From the NCBI GenBank assembly GCA_009746045.1, contig RPFO01000418.1, positions 1,429,582 to 1,493,581 of the forward strand: DNA of 64,000 nucleotides. Direction: 5' to 3'. The notes beneath the pieces are model-generated. The model worked only from the letters and a program-made list of their open reading frames with translations. It was not told the origin of the DNA and searched no databases. Source of the DNA: Mesostigma viride. Lineage: Eukaryota > Streptophyta > Mesostigmatophyceae > Mesostigmatales > Mesostigmataceae. This document shows positions 1-14,400 of this stretch, piece after piece. The first letter of the stretch is position 1. Each line of letters starts with the position of its first letter. The position numbers and the translations under genes were made by a program.

Positions 1-3000
1 GCTGGAGCAGACGCTGGCGCGTCCGATGGACCGCATCAAGTTTGCGTGGAAGGCGACGTATGCGGACATCGCCGCCCACGTGCGTTGCCTCTATTGGTAT
101 TATATTTGTTCGGTTGGTCCTTGTCCAATTTTTTGTCCATCATTTTCTCCATTTTATTCGTTTGTTTGTTTGTCCATTGGTTTGTGTATCAAGTGTGCGT
201 GCCAGGCGATGCACGTCAACAAGGCCTCCCACGTACGTGGCCCGCTTTTGTTTGTTGGTTCTTGTGTTCGTGTGTTTGTTCGTGTGTTTGTGTGTGTGTT
301 TGTGTGTGTGTTTATTTGTTCGTGTGTTTTGTGTGTATCTGTGTGTGTGTGTGTGTTTGTTTGTTTGGTTGGTCAGTCGGTCGGTCGGTCGGTCGGTCGG
401 TCGGTCGGTCGGTCGGTCGGTCGGTCGGTCGGTCGGTCGGTCGGTCGGTCGGTCGGTCGGTCGGTCGGTCGGTCGGTCGGTCGGTCGGTCGGTCGGTCGG
501 TCGGTCGGTCGGTCGGTCGGTGGGTCGGTCGGTCGGTCGGTCGGTCGGTCGGTCGGTCGGTCGGTCGGTCGGTTGGTTGGTAGGTTGGTTGGTTGCAGTT
601 CTGCTTGTGGTTCTCAAATCCTGTTTATAAGGTGCATGTCCTGTTTTAGGTACAACTGGATAAAGTTATGGGCATGGCCAGCTAGTGACAGTGCTGTGGC
701 CAATGTCAATTGTACCACAGAGCGTCAATATGCTTACTTGCAATACTCTCTCCAATTTCCTTGTCAATCTCAAACTGGCTTTTCTTCAAAGATCTCCCTT
801 TTCCATTCCCCCCTTTCCCCCCCATGCATTTTCCCTTCTCATTCCGGAACAGTATTCGACGTGCTATCCTTCCCTTTTCGCCCATCTGGCTCTTTCTATG
901 ACTTTTCTTGATATCCGCCCGGCCACTCCACCCCACATAACCTCTTCCTTTCCCACGCACGCCGCCATACCGCTGACAGCTTATCTCCAACCCCACAAAA
1001 ATTTTCGCGCCCACCTGTCCTTTCTCGACCCCCCTTCTGTATCATGGCGATGTATCACCTCACCAGCCATGACCCAAGCTAATGTGTGTTACAATCCACA
1101 ACACACGCCGGCGTATGTATATGTCTGCATCATGGCGATGTATCATCTAACCAGCCATGACCCAAGCTAATGTGTGTTACAATCCATAACACACGCCGGC
1201 GTATGTATATGTTTGCATCATGGCGTTGTATCACCTCAAACCTCGTTTACCTCCAACCCCACCCGCCCCAACATAAAATAAACGATGTAACGATATCGAG
1301 GCCCCGCATTCTCGTCGAAATGTCCATGAAATTGCGTCCCCAGTGCGGCGCAGACGCGTGCGAGTACCTGGTCCTCCAGCGCGCGACATTTGTCACGCTG
1401 GCGATCACCTGCCTGCCCACGCTGCTCCTGCTGCTGCCGCTCAACCTGTACGCGGGCCACGACAACAAGGAGGTGATGAAGGGCGGCGACTCGGACTTTG
1501 TGGTGACAACGGTCAGCCACTTTGAGATCCCGCGCGAATCGGGCCTGCTGTGGGTGCACACGGTCGTGACACTTGTCATCGCGGGCATCATCCACGGCAT
1601 GTTTGTCTCGCTGGACCGGAGCGCCAAGAAGCACATGCGTGGTGGGTGGGGCAATTTACCTCTTCGTTGTATATCCCCATGGTAGAAGTTTTCATTGGTT
1701 TGCTATTAGTAAGTTGTTGTCTCGCTGGACCGGAGCGCCAAGAAGCACATGCGTGGTGGGTGGGCGCTTTCCTCGCGCTCAACTCCCGATGGTTTGGAAG
1801 TTACTGCAACTTGTAACAACTTAGCGCGGGCATGCGTGTTTCTTAGAAAGGTAGAGTAGCACAACCTTTCGAGCACGCATCCTCGCTATGTACGACTGAG
1901 TGCATATGCGTGTGTGTCCTAGGTGGTGCAGTTTAATTTTTGCGTCTGGTTGCGCATACTTGGGCGCCATTGTACATGCCTGGGTGTGACTGACCCACCC
2001 ACAGGATTAATTTTTTGTGTAACTTGACAAGATGCGCTTCAGCGATTCCAATATGCTTTTTAGCGCCTGGGGGTGGGTCGCGTGCACTTCCTTGCATCAG
2101 ACTGTGTTTTCTCGCTGTACTCTTGCGGTGCGTTTCGTTCGTTCCGCATGCTACTCATGCACCTTGAAATTCACTGCATGATTTCTTGCATTCTGCAACA
2201 TTTTTCAGCCATGGTTAGTACAGCAACATCCCCATCACTGGAATTTCGTGTTAAATCATGGCCCCCATGCTGCTCATGGCTTTCACAGCCAGGCTACCTA
2301 CCTAATGCTCTCTGCCGACCTCCCTCGCAATGTGGCGTTACTCTACGCTCTCCACCACAGGCATGGCGCTCACACTAGGTACCTGCCCATCCTCCCTACT
2401 GCCCTTGCTGACGTGGTTTGCCCCATCCTGTCTACTGTCCCCCCCCCCCTGCCCCCGGCAGGCGCGGCGCTCACGCAGGTGTCGCAGTCGGGGTCCATCA
2501 CCGCCTTCACTATCCTGATTCGGGGTGTGCCCAGGGAGCTGGCCGACCGGCCCTACCCCCTCTGGGACTACCTCTCGTGCATGTACCCAGGGAAGATATT
2601 TAAGGTGGGGAAAATGTGGCGGTGTGCCTTTGTTTCAAGGTACCTTTAACGTAGTTGTTGCAGTTTTGGTGTTCTAGGTTTTGGGGTAAGGATGTAGAAC
2701 TCGGCTGTGCATGATATGGTGAGCAAGTCATGATTCTGTCCACTTCTAATCTTGTGCGGTTTTTATGTTAACCGTAATCCTGCATCTCGGGAAGATATTC
2801 AAGGTGGGAAGGATGTATTAGATTGTGCCGTTCGTAGTTAGTTTTGTGCAGTTTCAGTGTTCTTAATCCTGCACAAGATATTCAAGGTGGGCAGGACGCC
2901 ATAGTTTGTGCCGCTCGTTTTTTGTTGTCTGCTGTCGATGTTCTTAATATTCTTAATCATTGCAGTGGGGTTGTGTATCTTGGCTAGTACAGAGGGGGCA

Positions 3001-5377
3001 AGCTTGATCAGGACTATCAAGTACCGGTAACCGGTCCTCGCTAGTTTGAGCCTGTTTGGGCTGCGTCACTGACACCGTTGTGCACGCACTGTGTGACCCT
3101 AAAAATATTTATTGCAAATTAATTAATGAAAAAGACCCGGCGACCTTAACGCCTGTTTTGGTGGTCTTCCATGTAGAAATGAATCTATTTTGAAAATTTT
3201 CGAAGGGATAAAAAAGGAAATTTCGCACATGCAAATGATCATCCAAACACCTAATACCTCCTCCCCCCCTGCAGCTATACTACCCGCTACAAGAGACCCC
3301 ATTATCGTTGTAATGAAAGCCCAGTCTGCGCCCCCCCTCCCTTCCCCTTTCTTGTGCCCTCTCAACCCCACCTACTCTACCTGCCCGCTTCCACCTCACC
3401 CCACCCACTGCCCCCCTTCTCCCCCCCGCCCCTTGGCCTCCTGCCCCCCCCCCCCCCCATTTGCCCCCCGCCTTCCCCACCCACCCGCAGCTGTACACGC
3501 CCATGGACCGCTCCAAGGACTATGTGGTGGCAACAAAGCGTGCCTCTGCGCTGACGGCCTTCAAACGCGCTGAGTGGCAGCTCGACCGCACCAGTCATGA
3601 CGCGGTTGCCTCGGCCGATTCTCTATCCCAGGCAGGGGGGCTGTACCGCGCCTGGTGGTTCGTGCTCTCTGGCTGGTACTGGATCAAGATCCTGCGATGG
3701 CGCGTCGCAAAGGACCGCGCTGCGACCGCACTGCGCAAGTCAGAGGCGGCGGTGGCGGCGATGGCGGTGAAGCCTCACCGGGGCGCAGGGATCGCGTTCG
3801 TCGTGTTCAAGGACGCGTTGACGGCGTCGCGGGCGGTCAAGGACCTGCAGCGGCCGCGATTTCACGAGTGAGTCGCTTATTTGCGGCATAAGTTTGACCG
3901 CCTGTTTGCTGCTTTCCGGCCTGCAGCGGCCGCGCTTTTGAGTGGGTTGCTTGTTTACTGTGTAATTGGTAGTTACACTACTGTAGTGTTTAAAGTATAT
4001 ATTTTTAGTTATTAATTGTTTTTATCATAGACCGCTGGTTTGCTGCTTACGTTGGGCTGCAGTGGCCGCAGCTCCATGAGCGCTTGGTGGACTTTGATTA
4101 TGGTGTAGTGCTTATGGAGATGCCCCAGCCTCCACGAGTGAGTGGGTGCTTGCTGTGGTTGAGCCAACAGCGTGCTCCCTTGCTGCTTGAGGTGACCTCT
4201 AGCGGCCACGCTCTCATGAGGTAGTGCGCTTGAAACATTCCACCGTGGTGCTCCCCTACTGCTGAAGTTTGGAGCACTTAATACATAAAATTAAGTTTAA
4301 CGAAATGAAGTGAGCGCACGTCGTGGCTCCAATGGATGCACGCGGCTGATTTATCGTGTCACGTGGTTCAGGATTTATGGTTTAGTTTATGCTGCTGATT
4401 TTTCTGGTCTTGTGGTTAATGCTCCATCTGTGGAATGGATCTCCCAACAGAGGCATGTGGCTAACTCGCCAGGTCGCACCGCTCATCCTGTTTGTGCAAA
4501 CCGTGTGCCTGGCCCACCCTCAGCCCCCGCCTGCAGACGCGCCGCTGGGTGGTGGCCAAGGCGCCCGCGCCCTCCCACATCATCTGGTCCCATGTGGGCG
4601 TGAGCACGCACGAGGAATACGTGCGATCGGCGCTCGTGAACGTGGGCGTGTTCCTGGTGGGTGGCGCCAGTTGCCCGATAATATTTGTTTTGTTTTTCCT
4701 GAGATATTTTGTGCTCGTCCACATGGGGTGTTCCTTGTGAGTGCTATGGTGCTGCGTTGAGCTGTTCCTTGCGAGTGGTACAGTACTGCGCGGTGGCGTG
4801 TTCCTGGTAAACCACGATATCTACAATAGCACTGTACCAGAATATATTACTATAGCACGATATGTACTATAGCACTAAACTATAGTCGTATTTTATAATA
4901 CTATAGCACGATATCTACTGCCTCCCGCGTCATTTGATCGCACGTGGTGCAGGATGTGGACCATGTGCCGCATACTCATCGGCATCTCCGAAGACTGTTG
5001 TCTGCGTCTTTTTTGTTGGTCTCAAGCTGTGTTGGCACTTAACCGTGATACTTTCACACAGCCGCGCACCTTCCTCTCCAGTGATGGCTTCTGTATGGTC
5101 AAATTATCTAGGTTTAGTAGCTTCAGTAGCTTTACTAGCTTTGATACAGAGTATGAACCTTGGAGAGGATGGATGGCATTCTTGTGCGGCTGTTGAGGGC
5201 TAGCTTCTTAGTTTTTTTCTTCCCTCCCCCCCATGCACGTACTGGTCTCATGGCCAGCACACACGTTTGCTTGATGTTCCACACTCTGTGGTTTCTCTCC
5301 CCCACCAAAATCCGAACCCTCATGTTCGCTATAATCCACGGTCATTATAATCCACACACACGGACACACAGACAGGT

Positions 5378-5469
<92 letters not shown>

Positions 5470-8400
5470 CTGTTTCGTTAACCTTGGACAAGCACGCCTA
5501 TTTTTCTTACCAGCTGTCCTACCCCCCAACCTTGCTCCCCAACGTTTCCCTTCCCCGTCTGTGCGCCCCCCCCCCCCCCCCCCTTGTCCTCAACGTTTTC
5601 CTTCCCATCGTTTCCTTCCTTGTCTTCCTTCCCCCCTCCCCCCCTTTTCCTCAACGTTTTCCTTCCCATCGTTTTCCTTCCTTGTCTGCCTTCCCCCCCT
5701 CCCCCTCCGTCTGCCTCTCCCCCCCCCCCTTCCCCCGTCCAGGTGCTGCTCTTCTGGAGTTCTCCGGTGGCGATGGTGTCGTCTGCCAACGGCGCGTTCA
5801 ACCGGTTGGATGTACGTGACCCTGTCAATGACCTAGATGGTGGCATTGCGCTGCTGTACCGTCCGTCTTGGTGACGCAAAAGAATGTTGTAGAGCCCTGA
5901 GATTTGAAAGATACTACCTGTCTGATTTATTATAACTTTGGCTCGGCAGCCAGGGCCCCTGAAGTGCGCGAACGGTGCAGCGGTGGTCTGATGCCATGTT
6001 GTATGCCGTTACCGACGAGGACAAACGTGTCCCCACGCTGTGGCATGTATAGAAGCTACCAGATTACTTAGCGCCTGTGTTACTGAGGCTTTTTATATGA
6101 GATGTTGACAGTGAGTGGCAGTTGAATCGCGTAGGTATGATGAGTTCAATACATGGGCAATCGAATGGACCTGGTCTTTGACCCGGCTGCTCTTGTTCTA
6201 TGCAGCAATTCCAGGATTTGCGCGTGTTGCGTCTCCTCTTGATGCGAGATGGACCATAGAATCCATAGAAAGGAATCTGTTGTCGTGGAAAATGTCATCC
6301 GTCATCCGGCACACTTTGCTTGCCCATGCGTGACCATGATTGCAACCACGCACACACCCTCCCACGCAAGAGACCGTGTTGTTATCGTGGCTGAAGCCCA
6401 TGGACACACGCCCTTGTGCATGCCCATGTTTGACACTTGTGCAATACGAACTGTGCACCGCCGGCTAGTCTGGAGAATCTCTTTCATCGTTGCTAACGTC
6501 CTTTCACGCCCCTTGTGTGCATGCTGACGCTTGGCAACGCTCTGCAAATGCCTCCGCAGCCGGCCATCCGTGAGAACTTGTCCAGCTGGCTGACCGTCGC
6601 AGAGAGCAACTGGGAGTCGCTCTGGTTCACCGCGCTCCTCTTCCACTTCCTGCCCAACATCTTCATCTACGTTACGCTGTAGGTGCACACGCGGCCCTCT
6701 ATAGGCTGTGCTTGGATACGTCGGCGCCGGTATATCCGTGCGGTGGTAGGCGACCCCTCTTCCACTTCCTGCCCAACATCTTCATCGACGTCGCACTGTA
6801 CGTGCACAGTGACCGCCTCCATCTGTGTCTATGCATATTATTAATTAAATACCTCCGTGGGGAGGATATGTAACACATATCCCTGAGAAGGGGCGTATGG
6901 TTTTTAATACATTCGAGGCAACAACCTGCAGGTGGTTGGTGATGTCTGCCACCTACTCGGGGTGCACACCATGTATTACAGCAGCTCTGCAAGGTTGCGG
7001 ACATGGGGTGGAGGACATGGGGTGGAAGATGATAATGGCGAAGCAATGTCCAGGGCATGATGGCGTGTCAGCAGAGAGTGGCTCTCTGCATGGGCAAAGC
7101 ATGGCTGACTCATTGTGGATGCAGTAAGGCTGCCCCGTGGTCCAGAGCCCAAAGATAGGCTTGGAACACATTGAGAGTATGCATGAAGTATAGCTAGAAA
7201 AGACTTTTGAATGAACTAATGTGTGCATATGGTACAGCACGACCTGCCTTTTGCCATTCATCTTCATCTGCAACACCCTGTATGTGCAGTAATATCACAG
7301 CTGCCATGTGCCATGTGGCATTTTTGCACTTCCCATGGAGTTGTTGGCCCCTTGACGGCCTCTGGATGTCAGTCCGTGGGAGCCACTTAGGCAGTGCATG
7401 GGTTGCATTACCTGCGCTGATGTTAGGCTGATTTCGGGGCTGGGAACGCGCGCTACCCAGGCGTAGGGCTTGCTCTGGGATCACCACAACCGCAACATCA
7501 GTTTCATCCTCAACAGCATCTCCTTGAGTTTCCTTTCTCAGAGGCTTGATCGCCTTCTCAGATGCTATATAGGGACCAAGCATTCATGTGCTGTTTGCTG
7601 CCTGTAAATTCTTACCCTGACCATGCGTTAAAACATGCCCCTACTCACAATCGCCCCCATGGGACTAGCAGTTTGATTCGCACCACCGGTATATGTTGGG
7701 GAATTTCAGACACACTCGCACTGCACTCCGGTGATGAGATTTTTCACAGTTGGGCTATAGCTTGGGATGCCTTCGGATCAGGAGACCCCTATAGCCGCGA
7801 GATCATGCGAGAGGTCCTGTGTTCGAATCCAGTATGGTACCAGCAAATATCCCTGCCCACACTGACGCCCATGGCGCCAACGTGCCACCTGGCGCTCCCT
7901 GCCCCCCGCAGCATCATTGTCATCCCCGCGCTCCTCTTCTGGTGCACTCGATTCGAGCGCCACCTGACGATATCAGGCCGGGACAGCTCGGTCTTCAAGA
8001 AGAACGTCTGCTTCTTCATTGTGAGTAGGACCCGCGAGTCAGTCCGTGGAATGGGGTGGGATGGTGAAACGGTTGGTGTCACTGTGCAGTAAAATATAGT
8101 CTGCTTCCTTAGTGTGAGTAGCACCCGCAGTGCACAGCGAGCCCTCGTCTGTTTCTCTTCATGAGCATGGCTCGGGGTGGAGTGCCAGTCGATGCATGCT
8201 CGACCCATGAGGTCGATCTAGAACTCGAGAGTTCTCTCTTTATTTCACTCTCTTTACGGTGGGTGGCACTCGTGCTGCCTAGGTAAGACCAACATATCAC
8301 AAATCCCATTCGTAGCGGCCATCTCATTACAGCTTAGTTGTGTCGTAAATTCGCCTATGAGTGGTTGTACTTGGTACCCATGCACCCTGCGTGGTTCCTG

Positions 8401-11400
8401 TACTTTATATTTGTCTTGCTGTGTTGTGAAAGTATCTGCACGCTCGCAGGTGGACTGTTTTCTTGCCAGTGCAGAATCCGGAAGACACTTAAAGATATTT
8501 TTGTGGTCGGCGCCTTCTGGTCCCTGGCCTTATGTCCCTGACCTTTCCATCCCCGTCCTCGGAGACTTGTGCCCCTGGCCTGTCTTGGGTTTCCCATATT
8601 TTCTTAGATCAGTGGGCTCCCAAGTAGGAAATAGTATTTTTTATCTGTACAGTATTCTCTTCATGGGTTTTGGAGCCTTCAACGTGATAGGTTTACTGAG
8701 CCACGTTAGGTTTTCTATCCGTACAGCATGAGTTATAGGACAAAACCACGTGCAATCCATCACTGACCCTTCACCGATGAAACGGGGTTCCCCCTCCCTC
8801 TCTTTTCTTTCTTCTCCTTCGCTCCATCCCTCATGCCTTCATCTCTTCCTCTTTACTTCCTTGCTCCCTCTTGCCCCTTTGGCCTTTCCCCGGCCAATAA
8901 CCTCTTTTTCTGCCCGTCACCATCCACCTCCCCATCCCCCTTTTGCCTGCCCTCCTCCCCCCCCCCTGCCTGCACTCCGAGGCCATCCCAGCTGCTAATC
9001 TTGCTTTTATTTAACCCCATCATTCTTCCCTGGTCTGGCTTTCCTTCCTCTCTTTGCCCCCCTCGTCTCGCCACCTTGTCTACCCGCCTGGTCCGACCCT
9101 GTCAGGTGAACCTGTTTCTGCTCAAGGTCATGCTGGAGACGTCGGTCGACTCGTTCGTCGCGCGGCTGGGGCAGTGCTACTACGAGGACCAGTGCGAGAA
9201 TTTCCAGTCGCTGCTGGGCAGGTGGGGGCCCGCATAACCAGATAGCCGTTACATCCTACCCCTAAACTGTGCTAATATGCAGACCAGTGATATGAAGACC
9301 AGTGCGGCAACTTCCAGTCGCTGCTTGGCAGGGTGGGGCCCGCTCAAATAGATGGCCATTACACCCTAAACCCTAGTACGAGGATTATTTCGAGAATTTC
9401 CTGAGAGAATTTCCATGTATGGCCGGGCAGGTGGGGACCCTTTGCCATCACGCTCAAATATATAGCCGTCACACCCTAAACCCTTCACCGTGCTACTACG
9501 AGGAGCCGTGCACGAATATCGGCCCATGGCTGGACAATGCCCCCCTCTCATCACATTTTTATACTGGTGAAACACTAACCGTGCTCACTACCAGGCGTGC
9601 TCACTACCGGGACCAGATGTGCAAAGCTGCCGTCACTGCTGGGCTGTTGGGGGGGGGGAAGGGGAGTGTAACTTGCCCGCAAGCACTTGTTTCAAAAGGA
9701 ACAATCTGAGCAATTTTTCTCCATAGTTTTTCGGCCTTTTCTTGTTTACAAAAGCCGCACGCACGTTGCTGTGTGTATAAGAAGCGTTCATTTTAATAGG
9801 GTCGTGAGGCATCCCATTTTAATAGGGTCATGAGGCATCCCATTTTAGTAGGGTCATGAGGCATCCCATTTTAGTAGGGTCATGAGGCATCCCATTTTAG
9901 TAGGGTCGTGAGGCATCCCATTTTAGTAGGGTCATGAGGCATCCCATTTTAGTAGGGTCATGAGGCATCCCATTTTAGTAGGGTCTACTAAATGCCTCTG
10001 GGTCATGAGGCATCCAGGCAGGTATGGCCTGTGTGTCAATCATCCTCGTGGGTTTGGCGGAGCCAGGTCTCAGTAGAGAAATATCATACCTGCGGTACTG
10101 CCAATCACGGTCCCCCCCCAAAATCTCGTCAAAACATGTCAAGCCACCGATGCCACCCCATTTTTCCTGTTCATCCCCTTGCAGACCATTTTTCAAACGT
10201 GTGCATTGGAAGCTTCCCTTGTTACATGCCTGTGTGGATGCTTCAAGGGCCCATGGGTATGCCACGCATGGGTGCAGAGCCCAGGAGGAGTAGAACGATT
10301 AGGTTTTCATGCATGCGTGCACGTACTGTCTCCATGCATTTCTTTGCTAACTTATCAATTAGTTATAAACAGTTAAGTGTCGCTTCCCGCCGGTGGCCAG
10401 TTTCTCTTCTCCGTAACTACGCCAGCACGCTGGCATCTTCTCTCATTTGACAGTTTATCCTCCCCTCCCCTCTCCCCCCTGCACACTTTCTTCTCCCCCT
10501 GCACACTTTCTCTTGTCCGTACGCCAGCACGCTGGTGGCCAACTCGTCCGAGTCGCTCATGGCCTTCCTGCTCACCGCGTCACTCATTGGCGTGTCCTTC
10601 GACCTGCTGTCGCTGCCCTACTGGTGAGGATGCTGCCCACCCACCCCACCCACCCACACTACTAAATAGCGCATGCTGCCATCTTGGTGAGGATGGTCTT
10701 TCTTTTAAATGGCACTTACTGCCCTACTGGTGAGGTTGCTCTTCTTCACCCAGGACGCTTGCTGCGCTGTCAATGAGGCACTTACCATCACACCCAAATT
10801 ATAGATTTTTTTTGTCTGGATTTTCTGGGTTTACCCCTGTGGTGGTTCTTATATTCTCAACGACCTGTCCTTGAACTGTGACACACCACCCATGTCCCAC
10901 CGTAGAGAACGACAAGCATCAATTATGCCCCTCTCTTGGCAGTTTCTTCCCATAAAATAAGAATATGGGCTGCGGGTGACGACAACGGCGCACCTTCCAT
11001 CATCCCACCATAGTCGAAGGGCTTGTTGAGTTGAAAGTTTGGCCACCATACCTCCATCTCAACGAGCCCTTTATGGGCTGTGACACACCATCATCCTCCT
11101 GTCCTTGTGGGCGCTCATTTAATGTTAATTAAGTGGCATCCGCCTGATTTCTAGGCTCAAAAACCTGAGACACACACCCGACTGCCCGCATGCATTAACA
11201 AAATTTATTCGATTTACCCCCCTTGCAGGCTTGAAGACGCGATCCACTTGCTGCGAGGCATGCGGCCCTCGGCCTCCAAGAGCCGGTCCGACGATGGCCG
11301 GCCCCCCATGCCCAAATACATCCACCTGGAGAGCTCCGGTTCCTCCCACGGCCACGCGCAGGCGACGGGGGTCAACCGGGGCAGTCTCTGGGCCAGCGCG

Positions 11401-14400
11401 GTGGCGGCGGTCGACGCCAACCCCCGTCAGGAGGCGGTCTCCCAGCGCCAGTTTGACTTCCCCCACTCGCACGCGTTCAACCTGACGGTGTTCACGATGA
11501 CGCTGTCATACGCCACGCTGGCGCCCGTGTTCCTGATCCCGGGGACGATCTATTTCGGGGCGCGCTATCTGGTGGGTTTTTGCCCGCCCGGGGTGGCTGG
11601 TTGTCTGGACCTTATTTGCTTGGGGCGCGCTACCTGGTGCATTTCTGCCCGCCCGTGTCGGGTGCTGTCCGAATCTTGTTTGCTTGGGGCGCGCTACCTG
11701 GCGGTCCAGGGGCTCTAGCAAAATACTTTTAGCCCCTGGACCACCAGGTAGCGCGCCTTTACTTTGTACCGAAAGCGCACCTTTAATGGCTTCTTGCTTG
11801 ATTCATGCGGTGAACCCCCATATTGCCTCCCATGTGTCCTTACACACATCCCTCCCCCCCCCCCCCCATACTTTCCTTAATCTAACTGGGAAAGTTTTGC
11901 TTTGGGATGTGGTGTATCAATGGCTCCTGGGGCTGCGTTTGCTGGCTGCTGAAGGTAATAGAGTTTGTGGTCTCACAAGAAGAAAATTGTATTTGATCAA
12001 TAAGCTAATTAGTTGGGGTGACCTGTCTGGTGCGTTGTGTTACCTCCCCCAGTAATCAGGCAACTGTCTCTTCAAAGTCTCACCCAGTTGGCGCTGCCCT
12101 CATTTCCCTGTCCTCTCTCCCCTCTCAACGTCCTTCCCTCTGCTTTCCGTGCCAGTGACAAGTTCAATTTCTTGGTGGCACTAACTCATCGACCAAGGCT
12201 TCAGCCTTGCTTTGTTCACCCCTGCTATCTTCTTGACCTGCTTCTGTTCCTTCCCTGCGTCCCCTGGGTAAACCCGAAACAGGTGGAAAAGTACAAGTTT
12301 TGGATGCTATGGACAAGTTTGCAAGCTCCCAGATGTTTACACGCTACTATTTGATACAAAATTTACAACTTTTATGTAAAGCGCCCCATTTCTTACAAGT
12401 GTTCGTCCCTGCTTCCCCCATGGCCTCACCTCCCAACGTGTCCCCCGCAGGTGGACAAGTACAACTTGCTGTTTGTGTTCCCGCCGCAAGGCCCCGCGTT
12501 CGCCAGCGGCGGCAAGGTCATGCCCACCGTGTTGCGGACGATGCGTGTGGCCCAAGTGCTGTACCTGTTCATCACGGGCGCGTACCTCTATTGGCGGGGG
12601 GGGACCTCGTTCTACCAGGTGAGAGGCCCCTTCTCCTCCTGGTTCTATTGCCCCCCCCCCCCAGATTGGGTTCCAGCTGTACAAGCCGCACGCTTATACT
12701 CTTCTGATGTGCCGATTGCGCCCAAGGATGTGTGCCGATGAGAAATCAGCACATCAGAAAAGCATAAGCGAGCGGCTTGTACAACTGTTCCTCATGTCAT
12801 TCAGGATGGGGGCTTACCTGTAACAGAGGGGGGACACTTGTACTACGGCTTTGCATGGCAACCCGCTTGTGGGCGGTTTCTGACCTTGTTGTTCTATCAG
12901 GTATGGTGTGCGCGGTTGATGCCGTGTTGTTATCCCTATTCTCTTTGGGACTCATGCTATTCCGGAAGGAACGAGTGTTGAACTTTTGAACCTTCTTCAT
13001 CCTTATAAAACATCTCATGTTTCAGGTTATCATGGCTATGTCTATGGTCATGGTGCGTGCCCTAAAATGTAGCTAGGCACTCTAAAGTGGCATTGTTGGG
13101 TTTTACAGTCTTGTCTCTTCAACCTTCCGCTGGAACCGTGTCGTCCTGCCCTTATCCGCCTCTGCATGTTTTTATATTTTCTGCGGATTCCCTCACCCGT
13201 CGCGCTCTGATCCCCCTGCCTCCTATTATGTCGTGTGCCCCGACCCGCCACCTCTTATATCATCTCCCCCCCCCCCCCCGCCTGCAGGCACTGGTCGTGT
13301 TTGGACTCATGGGTCTCGCCAGCGTGAGGTATGCCATCGTTTAGTTTTTCACAACTTGAAACTTTTAGTTTTTCCAAGGATGGGTCTTTTCATCCCTCCA
13401 CCCCCGCCCTGGCCCCCTTTTGTGATGCTCTGCTCCCTAATCGACTCCCCACTTTGCAGCCCCTCCTGGGTTAGACCCTACTACCGGAAGGCTGAGATCA
13501 CTTCTTTATCACTGTTACGTGGAATTCGATTTTTACCTTTTCGCCTGCATTTCTTGCTTTTGTTAGCGGTTGCTGCATGGGTCCTGGCCCTACCCAGATC
13601 AATGACCATCTGCTATTTTGACTGCGGCGCTGACTTTGTTTCTCCATGCGGCGCAACGCGATACAGTCAGTTCCGCGTTTAAGGCGCGATTCCGCCCACG
13701 GGTAAAAATCACACCTTGACCCACGCGGCAACGCAACTTGACAGTAGAATTTAGCTAGCAGCCCCCCCCCCCGCTCCCCCCTCACAGTCTTGCATATGCC
13801 AAACGACAGCTCTCTTGATGGGCTACTCGGCTGCATCTTCAAGTAATACCCTAAAACAGTAATACCCTAATTGTTTTCTATGGAGTCCTTTAAAGAGCCC
13901 CCAGAACTTGGTGCCAGAGGAGTGAAGAAAGGCCCAGGTTAACTAGAGGTGAGAGGACTTAAGAAAAACATGTCCCGCTGAACCCAGAAAAAAAAAAAGA
14001 AAGGAAGAAAAAAGGATCCATAGTCCACTGCTGTGCGAACGGAGCCAGGTGCTCATAGTTTAAGACAAGTTAACAGTTCTCCTCATACAGCCACCTTTCC
14101 TACCCCCCATGCCCATGCCGTGTATCGGAAAACTCACCTGGTCCATTATTATCTCCATACTCCCGATTTCTGGCCTGCGCTGGTTGCCTCCTTGATACTT
14201 GGGCGACTGATGCCTCCACCCTGCAGGTACCTGCTGGAGCGTCTCTGCCACCCGCCACCTGGCGGGTCGGGCACGCTGGCCAACGTGGCGGCACTCGAGC
14301 TAGGCTCTGTTGAGGAGGTGCTCCAAGGGCAGGAACCCGGCTATGATTTCCCTGAGGAGGTCTATCAGATGACGCCCATGAGCGGCAGCGTGCTGAACAG

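Noticed and set aside
26-630. Frames reading SVGR or PTDR repeats near the left end and at 56,230-57,075
   Set aside because: Pure translation of TCGG/GACC microsatellites on both strands.
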